Position numbers and translations under genes: made by a program. Below, in pieces: positions 1 to 8,538 of a DNA stretch of 64,000 nt. Origin of the DNA: Desulfuromonas sp. AOP6. GTDB taxonomy: Bacteria > Desulfobacterota > Desulfuromonadia > Desulfuromonadales > SZUA-540. The DNA is taken from positions 2,942,001-3,006,000 of the forward strand of contig NZ_AP022810.1 of assembly GCF_009731355.2 (NCBI RefSeq), read 5' to 3'. Within the stretch, counting starts at the first letter, position 1; each line of letters begins with the position of its first letter. The notes beneath the pieces were generated by a model. It had not been told where the DNA came from, ran no database searches, and was given only the letters and a program-made list of their open reading frames with translations.

Positions 1-188
1 ATCTGGTGCTTCGCGGCCAACTCCTTCACGGGGGGCGCCGCCAGTTTGCGGCCACGACCCTTGGCCCGGTCAGGTTGCGTAAAGACAGCGCACAGGTTCA
101 CCCCGGCCTCAATAAGCCCTTGCAGTGTAGGCAGGGCGAAGTCAGGGGTGCCCATGAAAACGGTGCGGATTTCCCGGGGTTCGATCAC
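1..188 (-). CDS. fmt: Methionyl-tRNA formyltransferase, N-terminal part (cut by window edge)
   Basis: Formylates the methionine on initiator tRNA using 10-formyl-tetrahydrofolate. Only the first 62 codons are present. They read as a GTG start, then [13 protein letters not shown], a Rossmann-like first strand typical of the family, and [15 protein letters not shown], the family's conserved PDR-(K/R)-GRG segment. The GTG start overlaps the def stop codon (GTGA), which indicates translational coupling of def and fmt, the classic gene pair whose products add and then remove the formyl group. The identification is firm although the catalytic region lies outside the window. Confidence 0.93.
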   Translation of the reverse strand, partial: MIEPREIRTVFMGTPDFALPTLQGLIEAGVNLCAVFTQPDRAKGRGRKLAAPPVKELAAKHQ

Positions 189-703
189 AGTTGCTCCTTC
201 ATCTGTTCCAGTATTTTCTGGTATTTTTTGCGGAAAAATCCCTTTTTAAGGGGAGAGAGATGATCCACGAAGAGAACGCCGTCCAGGTGGTCGATTTCGT
301 GCTGGAAGGCGATGGCCAGGAGGCCATCGGCCGTCATCTCCACCGGACGGCCCTCCAGATCCAGAAAGCGGATCGTCACCTGGGCGCAGCGATGAATGGC
401 GGAGTAATAGCCGGGCACCGACAGGCAGCCTTCCTCTTCATAGGACTCGCCTTCGCTGGCGACGATCTGCGGGTTGAAGGCGGTAATGAGTTGAGGAGGC
501 TCGCCGCTGCCGGCGCAGTCCAGCACGATCAGCCGTTGGGAAACCCCGACCTGAGGAGCGGCCAGCCCGACACCGGGCGCGGCGTACATCGTCTCAGCCA
601 TGTCGCGGGCCAGGATCCGCAACTCTTCAGTGACGGCCTCCACCGGCACGGCCTTCTGCTTCAGCACAGGATCGGGATAATGTCGTATGGGAAGGAGTGC
701 CAT
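185..703 (-). CDS. def: Peptide deformylase
   Basis: Removes the N-formyl group from nascent proteins in the cytoplasm. The 172-residue product has all three family motifs: GVGLAAPQ (residues 44-51), EGCLS (91-95, metal-ligand Cys93) and QHEIDH (134-139, HExxH metal ligands). The length is normal for a type 1 enzyme. The basic C-terminal tail ([19 protein letters not shown]) is common. It is directly upstream of fmt and overlaps it by four bases. Nothing is missing. Confidence 0.97.
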   Translation of the reverse strand: MALLPIRHYPDPVLKQKAVPVEAVTEELRILARDMAETMYAAPGVGLAAPQVGVSQRLIVLDCAGSGEPPQLITAFNPQIVASEGESYEEEGCLSVPGYYSAIHRCAQVTIRFLDLEGRPVEMTADGLLAIAFQHEIDHLDGVLFVDHLSPLKKGFFRKKYQKILEQMKEQL

Positions 704-824
704 GACACAGGTCCTTTTAATGACTGGGGCCCGCCCACAGGGGGCCCTTTTTCACAAATAAAAATCATAAGGGCAGAAGACCGTTAAAGTCAACTTTTAC
801 TCCGTTAACCCTGGCAAACCTGCT

Positions 825-853
825 AAAAAAGGGACCGGCTTGCGGCCGGCCCC
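825..853 (-). terminator. Intrinsic terminator downstream of sucD
   Basis: Read on the minus strand this is a 9-bp GC-rich stem (GGGGCCGGC with GCCGGTCCC, one G-U pair), a 5-nt loop and then six T residues. It lies about 50 bp after the sucD stop codon and before the def promoter region, so it should end the sucCD transcript. Confidence 0.8.
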
Positions 854-862
854 GGCTTTTTC

Positions 863-894
863 TCACACCTCACACCTCACACCTCACACCTCAC
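863..894. repeat. Tandem heptamer repeat (TCACACC x4 plus partial copy)
   Basis: Four exact head-to-tail copies of TCACACC followed by TCAC, lying between the sucD stop codon and its terminator hairpin. It is a simple-sequence repeat; no function can be read from it. Confidence 0.9.
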
Positions 895-903
895 GAACCC
901 AGG

Positions 904-1782
904 TTACTTCTTTACCCCCATGGCGGCGGCCATCGCTTCACCCATACGGGTCGGGCTGTCGGCCACCACGACGCCGACCGCCTTGAGGGCGGCAATCTTG
1001 TCCTTGGCTTTGCCCTTGCCGCCGGTGATGATGGCACCGGCGTGTCCCATGCGCTTGCCGGGGGGCGCCGTGACGCCGGCGATGAAAGCCGCCACCGGCT
1101 TTTTCATGTGCTCGCGGATCCACTCGGCGGCTTCCTCTTCTTCGCCGCCGCCGATCTCCCCGATCATGAAGACCCCTTCCGTCTCCGGGTCGTCATTGAA
1201 GCGCTGGAGGACGTCGATAAACTTCATGCCGATGATGGGATCGCCGCCGATGCCGACGCAGGTCGACTGGCCCAGGCCCGCATCGGTCAACTGCTTGACC
1301 GCCTCATAGGTCAGTGTGCCGCTGCGGGAAACGACGCCGATCTTGCCGGGCTTGTGAATATACCCGGGCATGATGCCGACCTTGCATTCGCCGGGGGTGA
1401 TCACCCCCGGGCAGTTGGGCCCGATGAGCAGGGTGCGACTGTCGTCCACGACCCGCTTGGTCATGACCATATCCTTGATGGGCACGCCCTCGGTGATACA
1501 GATAGCCAACTCGATGTTGCTGGCACAGGCTTCCAGGATGGCATCCGCTGCTCCCGGCGGCGGCACGAAAATCAGGGAGACGTTGGCGCGGGCCACGCGG
1601 ACCGCTTCCTCCATGGTGTCGAAAACGGGAATGCCTTCAACGTGGATGCCGCCTTTTCCCGGCGTGACCCCGGCCACGATCTGCGTACCGTATTCCCGGC
1701 ATTGCTTGGTATGAAAGAGGCCGGCCTTGCCGGTGATCCCCTGTACGACGATTCTTGAATTCTTATTGACCAGAATGGACAT
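904..1782 (-). CDS. sucD: Succinate-CoA ligase, alpha subunit
   Basis: Alpha subunit of succinyl-CoA synthetase, which interconverts succinyl-CoA and succinate with substrate-level phosphorylation in the TCA cycle. The 292-residue protein begins with the CoA-binding Rossmann segment ([10 protein letters not shown]) and contains [10 protein letters not shown] and the phosphohistidine-loop motif GHAGAI with catalytic His247. The length matches the family. It lies 66 bp downstream of sucC and is followed by a terminator, so the two genes form a two-gene operon. All key residues are present. Confidence 0.97.
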   Translation of the reverse strand: MSILVNKNSRIVVQGITGKAGLFHTKQCREYGTQIVAGVTPGKGGIHVEGIPVFDTMEEAVRVARANVSLIFVPPPGAADAILEACASNIELAICITEGVPIKDMVMTKRVVDDSRTLLIGPNCPGVITPGECKVGIMPGYIHKPGKIGVVSRSGTLTYEAVKQLTDAGLGQSTCVGIGGDPIIGMKFIDVLQRFNDDPETEGVFMIGEIGGGEEEEAAEWIREHMKKPVAAFIAGVTAPPGKRMGHAGAIITGGKGKAKDKIAALKAVGVVVADSPTRMGEAMAAAMGVKK

Positions 1783-1848
1783 GATGCTCTCTCCGGATGA
1801 TGTAAGAGGTTATCCCGTGGACAGACCGCCTGGCGACCAAGAAACCCG

Positions 1849-3027
1849 TCAGGCGTTTTCCGGTTGGGCTTCCGCCAGCATCTGCACGATGGCGGCGGCC
1901 CCGTCCCCCAGAAAATCGACGCTTTTGACATTCAGCCCCGAATCGACCAGCAGCTTCTTGCCCTCCTCTACCTGGGAACCGTCCATGCGCACCACGATAG
2001 GCAGCGTGCAGTGCACCTCCGAGGCCGCCTCGATAATCCCCTGGGCGATGACGTCGCAGCGCATGATGCCGCCGAAGATATTGACGAACACCGCCTGCAC
2101 ATCCTTGTCCTGCAGGATGATCTTGAACGCCTCCGCCACCTTCTCACGGGTGGCGCCGCCACCGACATCGAGGAAGTTGGCGGGCTCGCCGCCGCTCTCC
2201 TTGAGCACATCCAGGGTCGCCATGGCCAGGCCGGCCCCATTGACCATGCAGCCGATGTTGCCGGTAAGCTTGATGTAGGCGAGGTCGAACTTGCCGGCGC
2301 TGATTTCCAGGGGATCGAGCTGAGAGTAATCCATCAGGTCGTGGTATTCCCAGTGGCGGAAGACCGCGTTGTCGTCGAAATTGATCTTGGCGTCCATAGC
2401 CAGCAGCCAGCCCGCCCGCGTCACCACCAGCGGGTTGATCTCCACCAGGGAGCAGTCCTTCTCCAGCACGCAGCGGTAGAGGTTCAGAATCAGCTGGACG
2501 CAATCCTCACTCAGGCTCCCCGTCAGCCCCAGCGCCAGGGCGATCTTGCGGGCCTGGTAGGGGCGCAGGCCGGTGTAGGGATCGATAGTCAGCTTGAAGA
2601 TCTTGTCGGGAGACTTGGCCGCCGTCTCCTCGATATCGACGCCGCCCTCGGCGGAAGCGATGAGGCAGTAGCGCGACGTGCTGCGATCGAGGGTAATGGA
2701 CAGGTAGAATTCACGGGCGATACCCACCGCCTCTTCGACGAGGATGCGCCGCACCTTGAGTCCTTCCGGACCGGTCTGCGGCGTCACCAGCCGCTTGCCG
2801 AAGAGTTCCTTGGCAATCTCGTGAGCCTGCTCCGGATGGTGTACCAGCTGCACGCCCCCGGCCTTGCCGCGGCCGCCGGCATAGATCTGGGCCTTGACCA
2901 CACAGGTCCCCCCCATCATCTTGGCAGCCCGTTCCACCTGATCGGCGGTCAGCGCCACGCGCCCCCGGGGGACTGGGATGTCGAAGCTGCCGAGAATGTC
3001 CTTGGCCTGGTACTCGTGAATGTTCAT
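1849..3027 (-). CDS. sucC: Succinate-CoA ligase, beta subunit
   Basis: Beta subunit (392 residues) with the N-terminal ATP-grasp domain that binds the nucleotide. It opens with [12 protein letters not shown], the near-invariant family start, followed by the ATP-grasp lysine segment [17 protein letters not shown] and a C-terminal domain with [18 protein letters not shown] and [12 protein letters not shown]. The open frame extends 15 codons upstream, but the ATG at 3027 is preceded by AGGAG at 5 nt and gives the conserved N-terminus, so that start is chosen. It is followed by sucD. Confidence 0.97.
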   Translation of the reverse strand: MNIHEYQAKDILGSFDIPVPRGRVALTADQVERAAKMMGGTCVVKAQIYAGGRGKAGGVQLVHHPEQAHEIAKELFGKRLVTPQTGPEGLKVRRILVEEAVGIAREFYLSITLDRSTSRYCLIASAEGGVDIEETAAKSPDKIFKLTIDPYTGLRPYQARKIALALGLTGSLSEDCVQLILNLYRCVLEKDCSLVEINPLVVTRAGWLLAMDAKINFDDNAVFRHWEYHDLMDYSQLDPLEISAGKFDLAYIKLTGNIGCMVNGAGLAMATLDVLKESGGEPANFLDVGGGATREKVAEAFKIILQDKDVQAVFVNIFGGIMRCDVIAQGIIEAASEVHCTLPIVVRMDGSQVEEGKKLLVDSGLNVKSVDFLGDGAAAIVQMLAEAQPENA

Positions 3028-3125
3028 AAACTCCTCACAACGATAAAGAAAGACTTCAAAAACAACCGGCAAGCCCTGATTCCCGCCGTATTTCAGCGGA
3101 AACGCAGCCTGACGGCAGCGATAGC

Positions 3126-3341
3126 CTAGATATCAGTCGGGGTGTCGGCCCGTGCCGCGGCGGCCTTGTCGGCCAGCAGCTTCACCTCGGCCACCTTGTC
3201 CATGGCGATCTGGTGAAAAGAGAGGGGCCCGCGCAAAAAAAGGATCTCCTCGCCAACCTCCACGAGCACGCCCCGATAGGTCAAGCCGGCGGCCCTGACT
3301 TCAACCTCTTTGCCCAGCAGAGCATCCAAACGGGTACGCAT
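3126..3341 (-). CDS. Small conserved protein, possibly Sm-like fold
   Basis: A 71-residue soluble protein: MRTRLDALLGKEVEVRAAG, then alternating short beta segments (TYRGVLVEVGEEILFLRG), then an alpha/beta tail. The pattern of a short helix followed by GKEVEV...YRGVLVEVG...ILF resembles Sm/LSm-like small beta-barrels, but this is only a visual similarity. It lies upstream of sucC on the same strand with a 98-bp gap and downstream of the transaldolase terminator. It may be co-transcribed with sucCD. Function unknown. Confidence 0.7.
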   Translation of the reverse strand: MRTRLDALLGKEVEVRAAGLTYRGVLVEVGEEILFLRGPLSFHQIAMDKVAEVKLLADKAAAARADTPTDI

Positions 3342-3357
3342 TGAACCTGTCCCTTAT

Positions 3358-3403
3358 AAAAAAGCCCGCCATCCCCGGGACATTTTACCAGAGATCGGCG
3401 GGC
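3358..3403 (-). terminator. Intrinsic terminator downstream of transaldolase
   Basis: On the minus strand a GCCCGCC/GGCGGGC stem with a 26-nt loop is followed by six T residues. It lies 40 bp after the transaldolase stop codon and just before the next minus-strand gene. The long loop lowers confidence slightly. Confidence 0.65.
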
Positions 3404-3442
3404 AGGCCATGCGATCGCAAAAAAACAGGCGGGAAGGAGCCG

Positions 3443-4087
3443 CTATTTCTGCATTTTCTGCCAGTCCGCCAAAAATTTCTCGATGCCGACATCGGTGAGC
3501 GGGTGTTTGACGAGCTGCCGGATGACGGTAAAGGGGATGGTGCAGATATCGGCGCCGATCAGCGCGGCATTGAGCACATGCAGCGGGCTGCGCACCGAAG
3601 CGACGATGATTTCCGTGTCGAAGCCGTAATTGTCGAAAATGGTCTTGATCTGGTCGACCCCTTCCATGCCGTCATGGCCGACATCGTCGAGCCGCCCGAC
3701 AAAGGGGGAGACAAAGGTCGCTCCCGCCTTGGCCGCCAGCAGGGCCTGCAGGGGTGAAAAAGCGAGGGTGACGTTGGTCTTGATGCCTTCCGCCGAAAAT
3801 ATCCGCGTGGCCTTGAGCCCCTCTTCCGTCATGGGCACCTTGATGACGATGTTGGGATGAATTTTGGCCAGCGCGCGCCCTTCGCTCACCATGCCGTCGG
3901 CGTCGAGGGCAATGACCTCGGCCGAGATGGGGCCGTCGACGATGGCGGCGATCTCGGTGATGACTTCCTGGAAGTTGCGCCCACTCTTGGCGATGAGGGA
4001 CGGATTGGTGGTGACGCCGTCCACCAGGCCAAGATCATGGGCCTGACGGATCTCGTTCACGTCAGCGGTGTCGATGAAAAACTTCAT
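3443..4087 (-). CDS. tal: Transaldolase (short TalC/MipB-type)
   Basis: A 214-residue class I aldolase-fold enzyme of the short transaldolase/fructose-6-phosphate aldolase-like group, which transfers dihydroxyacetone units in the non-oxidative pentose phosphate pathway. Motifs seen are [26 protein letters not shown], the Schiff-base lysine strand [15 protein letters not shown] and [11 protein letters not shown]. The length is right for the short subfamily. It is a single gene with its own terminator. Distinguishing transaldolase from F6P aldolase needs one active-site comparison, but the TTNPSL...IKVP pattern and bacterial context favour transaldolase. Confidence 0.93.
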   Translation of the reverse strand: MKFFIDTADVNEIRQAHDLGLVDGVTTNPSLIAKSGRNFQEVITEIAAIVDGPISAEVIALDADGMVSEGRALAKIHPNIVIKVPMTEEGLKATRIFSAEGIKTNVTLAFSPLQALLAAKAGATFVSPFVGRLDDVGHDGMEGVDQIKTIFDNYGFDTEIIVASVRSPLHVLNAALIGADICTIPFTVIRQLVKHPLTDVGIEKFLADWQKMQK

Positions 4088-4137
4088 GGGTTCGATGCTC
4101 CTTTGTTTTCAGCTGGATTTTGGGGTTGTCTAAGCTG

Positions 4138-6060
4138 TCAGTTCGGGTCAAGCAGGCGGATGGTCGGCTTTTCCGGGGCCAGCAGCGCCTGCGCCGCGGC
4201 CAGGTTATGATAGGCCACCGCTTCGACTTTGGCCAGTTTTTTCAGGAGTTCCGCATCGCCCACCGCCGCCTCGCGGCGGACCTTCAGGGTCGCCAGCAAA
4301 GCCTCCAGCCCCTGCTGAGCGCTCTGGTATTTCTGCTCGTCAAAGGGGAGGGAGAGGTCCATCCCCTCCACATTCCAGGCCTCGGGAAAGACCACGAAGG
4401 GGGCAAAATCTTCCACCCGGCGCCCTTCGCGCACCTTGATGTCGCCATATTTCAGGTTCTCGAAACGCAGGCCCTTCTCATCGGCGACGATCTGGTAGCT
4501 GCCGGTGAAGGGTTCACTCACATTGCGCGTGTCGCCGTAGCGGAAGGTGGAAAAAGCCTTTTGGGCGTGGCTGGCGTGGCACCCTTCGCAGTCACGGCCA
4601 TAGCCGAGAGCGTGGCTGATCTTGTCCATCTGAATCCACAGAATGGTCTTGCCGTCCCCCGGCAGCTCGCTGCGGGTCCCCGTAATGATGAAGGCATCGT
4701 TGGTCTCGGTGGCCGTCCGCGCGACGGTAAATCCTTCCACCTCGCCGATGGCGGGCTGGGCCTCGATCTGGCGGGAGGGGATGGCGCGAAAGACGACGCC
4801 GGTGGGCTCCAGGCCGTGCTTCTGGTTGAGCACCGCCATGGGATAGGGCTTATAGGGGAGCCAGCGCCCTTCGGGGTTGCGGATGAGGGTGGGCCAGTCG
4901 CGGATACCGAAATAACCGGCGTGCTTGGCGTAGGGGGTCTCCACTCCCGCCCAGGCCCCCGGCCCCCAGAAGGTGAACTGGTAGCCGCCGACCTCGTCGA
5001 TGTGGCAGGAGGCGCAATCGACCTGGGCGTGCTCCGAGCTTTCCACGGCGGCGACGATATCGGCGTGGCAAAGGCGGCAGGAAGCCCGCGCCTGGGGGCT
5101 GGCGGTGCTGCCGGGGTCATGACGGCGCAGGGAATGGCAGTCGAGGCAATTGAGGCCCGCTTCCCGGTGGGCACCGGCATAGAGGCTGCCGGGGTAGGCA
5201 TAGTCTTCCCGGATGAAGCCGGCCCCGCGCCTTCTCTCCATGGGGCCGGCGTGGCAGATCACCCCACGCTGGCCGCCGTAGCATGACACCGGCTCGGGCT
5301 GGCCGAACAGGTGGCGGCCCTCTCCTTTGAAGGGTTTGAAATGACAGTCGTTGCAGCCGGGATGACACTGATTGCAGTTGCGATCCGCCGCGGCGGCCTG
5401 GGCTGCCGAAAAAGGCACCGCCGTTTCAGCGGCCAGGCGCTCGAAGTTGTCACCGAACCAGGCTCCGCAGTTGTGGGGACCGGGCAGGGCTTCGGCGAAG
5501 CTGCGATTGGCACGCTGGAAATGCAGCCGCCCCATGCCGGAGGCGTTGAACTCTTCGGTGGATTTCTTGTGACATTTCCCGCAGGTGGCCTGGGCGAGAT
5601 CGGGTCGATAGGAAAACCGCTCAGGGTCGCGGTCATGCCAGTGGAGACCATTGATTTTATCCACCCCCGCCAGCTGCGCCATAGAGGAATCGGGCTTGGG
5701 GACCAGCGCCGACGGCCCCTTTTCCCCGGGCAGCAGCGGCAACAGGCCCAGCTTCCCTCTCTCCATGGCCTCACCGGCCAGACCCTGGCCGCTGACCATG
5801 AGTAAAGGACGCAACATCCCCTGATGGGCTGCTGCCGCCTCCAGGGCCGTCGCGTCGCCCAGGTGGCAGTCCACGCAGGTGGGTTCCCCCTTCATGTTGA
5901 CTTCGCGGTCGACCTGGGCCGGGTCAAGGTAGAGAGCTTCGGCGCCCAAGGCGCGCATCTTCTCTACATCGCCATGGCACTGCACGCAGCCGGAGGCAGG
6001 GTCGTAGGCCTGGGCGGCCAGGGGGAAGAGCAGCAGAGCGATCAGCAGGAAGGGTTTCAT
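4138..6060 (-). CDS. Secreted multihaem c-type cytochrome (nine CXXCH motifs plus one CX8CH)
   Basis: A 640-residue protein with a typical Sec signal peptide (MKPFLLIALLLFPLAAQA). Nine canonical haem-binding motifs occur in order: CVQCH, CVDCH, CGKCH, CNQCH, CNDCH, CLDCH, CRLCH, CASCH and CEGCH; CNQCH and CNDCH are almost adjacent. Between the fifth and sixth lies CYGGQRGVICH, a CX8CH arrangement that could attach a tenth haem. The last third has no haem motif and may be a folded cap. Periplasmic or outer-surface electron transfer is the expected role from the family and the inferred lineage; the partner is unknown. No porin or other cytochrome gene adjoins it. The gene is intact. Confidence 0.92.
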   Translation of the reverse strand: MKPFLLIALLLFPLAAQAYDPASGCVQCHGDVEKMRALGAEALYLDPAQVDREVNMKGEPTCVDCHLGDATALEAAAAHQGMLRPLLMVSGQGLAGEAMERGKLGLLPLLPGEKGPSALVPKPDSSMAQLAGVDKINGLHWHDRDPERFSYRPDLAQATCGKCHKKSTEEFNASGMGRLHFQRANRSFAEALPGPHNCGAWFGDNFERLAAETAVPFSAAQAAAADRNCNQCHPGCNDCHFKPFKGEGRHLFGQPEPVSCYGGQRGVICHAGPMERRRGAGFIREDYAYPGSLYAGAHREAGLNCLDCHSLRRHDPGSTASPQARASCRLCHADIVAAVESSEHAQVDCASCHIDEVGGYQFTFWGPGAWAGVETPYAKHAGYFGIRDWPTLIRNPEGRWLPYKPYPMAVLNQKHGLEPTGVVFRAIPSRQIEAQPAIGEVEGFTVARTATETNDAFIITGTRSELPGDGKTILWIQMDKISHALGYGRDCEGCHASHAQKAFSTFRYGDTRNVSEPFTGSYQIVADEKGLRFENLKYGDIKVREGRRVEDFAPFVVFPEAWNVEGMDLSLPFDEQKYQSAQQGLEALLATLKVRREAAVGDAELLKKLAKVEAVAYHNLAAAQALLAPEKPTIRLLDPN

Positions 6061-6182
6061 GGGCGGCTCCTTTTCGGTAAGGGCACGGGGAACGGCCTGA
6101 ACACACCGGAAAAACGCCGCGCCAACATCACTTTATTGATAACAGAGATGCGGCCTTGTGCAAATGCGGCCGGCGCGCCCCG

Positions 6183-6440
6183 TCAGGATTCGTCGCCGCG
6201 ATAGGCGTCGCGACAGGCCGTCGAGCAGAAGTAGTGGGTCTGCCCCTTGATGACCTTGGTGATGGCGTCGCCGCGAGGCACGTAGGTGCCGCACTGGGGA
6301 TCCTTCACCATGGTGTCGCCCTGCGCCGTCTTTTCAGGTGGCGGCGAGGACGGCCGCTTGCCGGTCAGGGCACGCAGCAGGGCCTGAATCAGGGTGTAGC
6401 CGAGAAAAAAGAGCAGGGCCAGCAGAATAAAACGAACCAT
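6183..6440 (-). CDS. Small membrane-anchored protein with TRASH/YHS-like cysteine motif
   Basis: An 85-residue protein with one N-terminal membrane segment (residues 3-22), a Pro-rich linker and a C-terminal CGTYVPRGDAI...YFCSTACRDAY segment. This pattern of a Cys, a spacer of about 20 residues and a CxxxC is like the TRASH/YHS-type metal-binding motifs of small PP0621-like proteins. The ATG at 6440 is chosen because it lies 4 bp after the folK stop codon with GGTGA upstream; a longer open frame extends through folK in another frame and is not credible. It is probably co-expressed with folK. Metal binding is an inference. Confidence 0.8.
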   Translation of the reverse strand: MVRFILLALLFFLGYTLIQALLRALTGKRPSSPPPEKTAQGDTMVKDPQCGTYVPRGDAITKVIKGQTHYFCSTACRDAYRGDES

Positions 6441-6444
6441 GCAA

Positions 6445-6942
6445 TCACCATGTCTGCGCGAGCAGGGCTTCGCCCCCCTCGTCGGGAAGAGATTGGAGAA
6501 GCTCCGACACCGTGCGGTTTTCCCGGGGATGCACAAGCAGCGGGGCCAGCTCCGCCAAAGGGAGCAGGACAAAACGGCGCTGATGCAGGCGCGGATGGGG
6601 GACTTCCAGGCCGGGGGCGCGCCAGACCAGCTCATCGTAAAAAAGGATGTCGATATCGAGGGTACGCGCGCCCCAGCGCTCATGGCGCACGCGCCCGCAG
6701 GAAGCCTCGATCTGCTGGGCAAGCCGCAGCAGGTCCTCCACCGCCAGGCTGGTGTCGATTTCCAGGACCGTGTTAAGATAGGCAGGCTGGCCTGGCGGGC
6801 CGCCCACCGGCCGGGTTTCATAGAGGCCGGCAGAGGCGGCCAAACGGATTTCGTCCGTCTCGCTCAGACGTCGCCGGGCCTCGCGCAGAGTCGCCAGACG
6901 GTCGCCGAGGTTGGAACCGAGGGCCAGATATGCTTTAATCAT
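6445..6942 (-). CDS. folK: 2-amino-4-hydroxy-6-hydroxymethyldihydropteridine pyrophosphokinase
   Basis: HPPK of folate biosynthesis: it transfers pyrophosphate from ATP to hydroxymethyldihydropterin. The 165-residue protein shows the family pattern in full: AYLALGSNLGDR at the N-terminus, LYETRPVG, and RWGARTLDIDIL with the Mg-binding DID (residues 96-98), followed by VPHPRLHQRRFVLLPLAEL. The length is usual. A small cysteine-motif membrane protein gene follows directly. The divergent VOC gene starts 117 bp away, so the promoter lies in 6943-7059. Confidence 0.97.
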   Translation of the reverse strand: MIKAYLALGSNLGDRLATLREARRRLSETDEIRLAASAGLYETRPVGGPPGQPAYLNTVLEIDTSLAVEDLLRLAQQIEASCGRVRHERWGARTLDIDILFYDELVWRAPGLEVPHPRLHQRRFVLLPLAELAPLLVHPRENRTVSELLQSLPDEGGEALLAQTW

Positions 6943-7059
6943 GAGAGAACACCTTCTGATAACGCACCGATTAAATCACAGACTTTCTACCGCCGTCAAC
7001 GAACCGTTCCCTGCCCCTTGTGGCCTTATCGGCATCGCGCCGAGAAAGAGAACCAACCC

Positions 7060-7497
7060 ATGCCTCCTTCTTTCAACCTCAGCCTCGCCGTCAAGGACCT
7101 GGACACCTCGGAGGCCTTCTACGGGGGGATACTGGCTCTACCCGTCGAGCGCTTCCTGCCCGGCGACCAGGCCCCGCCGCTGCTGCTGTTGCCCCAGGGG
7201 GACGCCTGCCTTCTCATCCGCGAAATCGCCGCCGCCGAAGCGATGCATCCCGGTCTTCTGCAGAATCTGCACCGGCATCCGCTGGGTGTGGGGATCAGCC
7301 TGGAGTTCACCGTGGATTCCCTGACGCCCATCCGCCGCCAGCTGGAGCGCACCAACTGGCCCATCCTCTACGAACTGGAGGATCGTCAGTTCGAGCGCGA
7401 AGAACTCTGGGTGCACGACCCCGACGGCTATCTCGTCATCCTGCATCGAGAACCGAAAGAGGCCAAGGAAGTGGACGAGAACAGGGGTCCGGGCTGA
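7060..7497 (+). CDS. VOC superfamily (glyoxalase/bleomycin-resistance-like) protein
   Basis: A 145-residue protein with a vicinal-oxygen-chelate fold pattern: FNLSLAVKDLDTSEAFYGGIL at the start and ELWVHDPDGYLVILHREP near the end, which carries the usual C-terminal glutamate/aspartate-rich strand. A single domain of this length forms dimers in the family. The substrate cannot be told. The start is the ATG at 7060; the open frame continues far upstream but overlaps folK in antisense and lacks family similarity. It ends 67 bp before moxR. Confidence 0.87.
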   Translation: MPPSFNLSLAVKDLDTSEAFYGGILALPVERFLPGDQAPPLLLLPQGDACLLIREIAAAEAMHPGLLQNLHRHPLGVGISLEFTVDSLTPIRRQLERTNWPILYELEDRQFEREELWVHDPDGYLVILHREPKEAKEVDENRGPG

Positions 7498-7564
7498 ACC
7501 TGTTATACTTATTCAAAACCCCGAACGCTCCCATCAACCCTTACGTGAAGAGCTGGATTTAATC

Positions 7565-8506
7565 ATGTCCCTGACCCGACACGCGGAAATAACCGGTATT
7601 ATAGACACCCTCTCCGGCAACTACCTGCAGGGGAAGATCCGGGCCATCAAGCTGGCCATGATCACCCTGCTCTCCGGCGGCCATCTGCTGCTCGAAGATA
7701 TTCCCGGCCTCGGCAAGACGACGCTGGCCCTGGCCCTGGCCAGAGCCCTGGGGCTCTCCTTCGGCCGCGTGCAGTGCACCAGCGACCTCATGCCTTCGGA
7801 CATCACCGGGCTGTCGATCTACGACCGCCGCGCCGAAAACTTTAAATTCATCCCGGGGCCCATCTTCAACAACATCGTGCTGGTGGACGAGATCAACCGC
7901 AGCATGCCCAAGACCCAGAGCGCCCTGCTCGAAGCCATGGAGGAGATGCGCGTGACCGTGGAGGGGGTGACCCACAACCTGCCCGATCCCTTTTTGGTGA
8001 TCGCCACCCAGAACCCGTTGGAGCAGGTCGGCACCTACCCCCTGCCCGAATCCCAGCTCGACCGCTTCATGGTCACCACCGGCGTCGGCTATCCGCCCGC
8101 CGAGGTGGAAAAGGCTATTATCAAAGGCGGCAGCCTGCGTGACGAGATCCGCCACATCGAACCGCTCATCACCCTCGAAGATATCCGCCTGGCCCGGCAG
8201 GCCGTCAAAAACGACATCCTGCTCTCCGACAAAGTGGTCGATTACATCTTTGCCATCATGGCCGCCACCCGCGCCCACCCCCTCATCCTGTCGGGCATCT
8301 CCAGCCGTGGCGGCATCAGCCTGGCGGAAGCGGCCAAAGCCGCCGCTTATCTGGAGAACCGCAACTACGTCATCCCCGAGGATGTCAAGATGGTGGCCGG
8401 GGCCGTGGGCGCCCATCGCCTCATCCTGCGCCCCGAGAACGAGACCCTGAACAAGGAGGAGGTACTGCAATCGGTTCTCAAAAGTCTGCCGGTTCCCCTG
8501 GCCTGA
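7565..8506 (+). CDS. MoxR family AAA+ ATPase
   Basis: A 313-residue AAA+ ATPase with Walker A (DIPGLGKTT, residues 45-53), Walker B (IVLVDEIN, 104-111), sensor 1 (ATQNP) and the MoxR signature around EAMEEMRV. In the family these act as chaperone-like remodellers for proteins encoded by neighbouring DUF58/VWA/transglutaminase genes. That is exactly the context here: DUF58 and TgpA-like genes follow without gaps. The start is the ATG at 7565. Complete. Confidence 0.95.
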   Translation: MSLTRHAEITGIIDTLSGNYLQGKIRAIKLAMITLLSGGHLLLEDIPGLGKTTLALALARALGLSFGRVQCTSDLMPSDITGLSIYDRRAENFKFIPGPIFNNIVLVDEINRSMPKTQSALLEAMEEMRVTVEGVTHNLPDPFLVIATQNPLEQVGTYPLPESQLDRFMVTTGVGYPPAEVEKAIIKGGSLRDEIRHIEPLITLEDIRLARQAVKNDILLSDKVVDYIFAIMAATRAHPLILSGISSRGGISLAEAAKAAAYLENRNYVIPEDVKMVAGAVGAHRLILRPENETLNKEEVLQSVLKSLPVPLA

Positions 8507-8538
8507 AACTGACCCGGGCGGGAGCCCTTTACATCGTC

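Noticed and set aside
728-752. GGGCCC...GGGCCC stem followed by TTTTT
   Set aside because: It has terminator shape on the plus strand, but no plus-strand gene lies upstream, and on the minus strand it lacks a T-tract.
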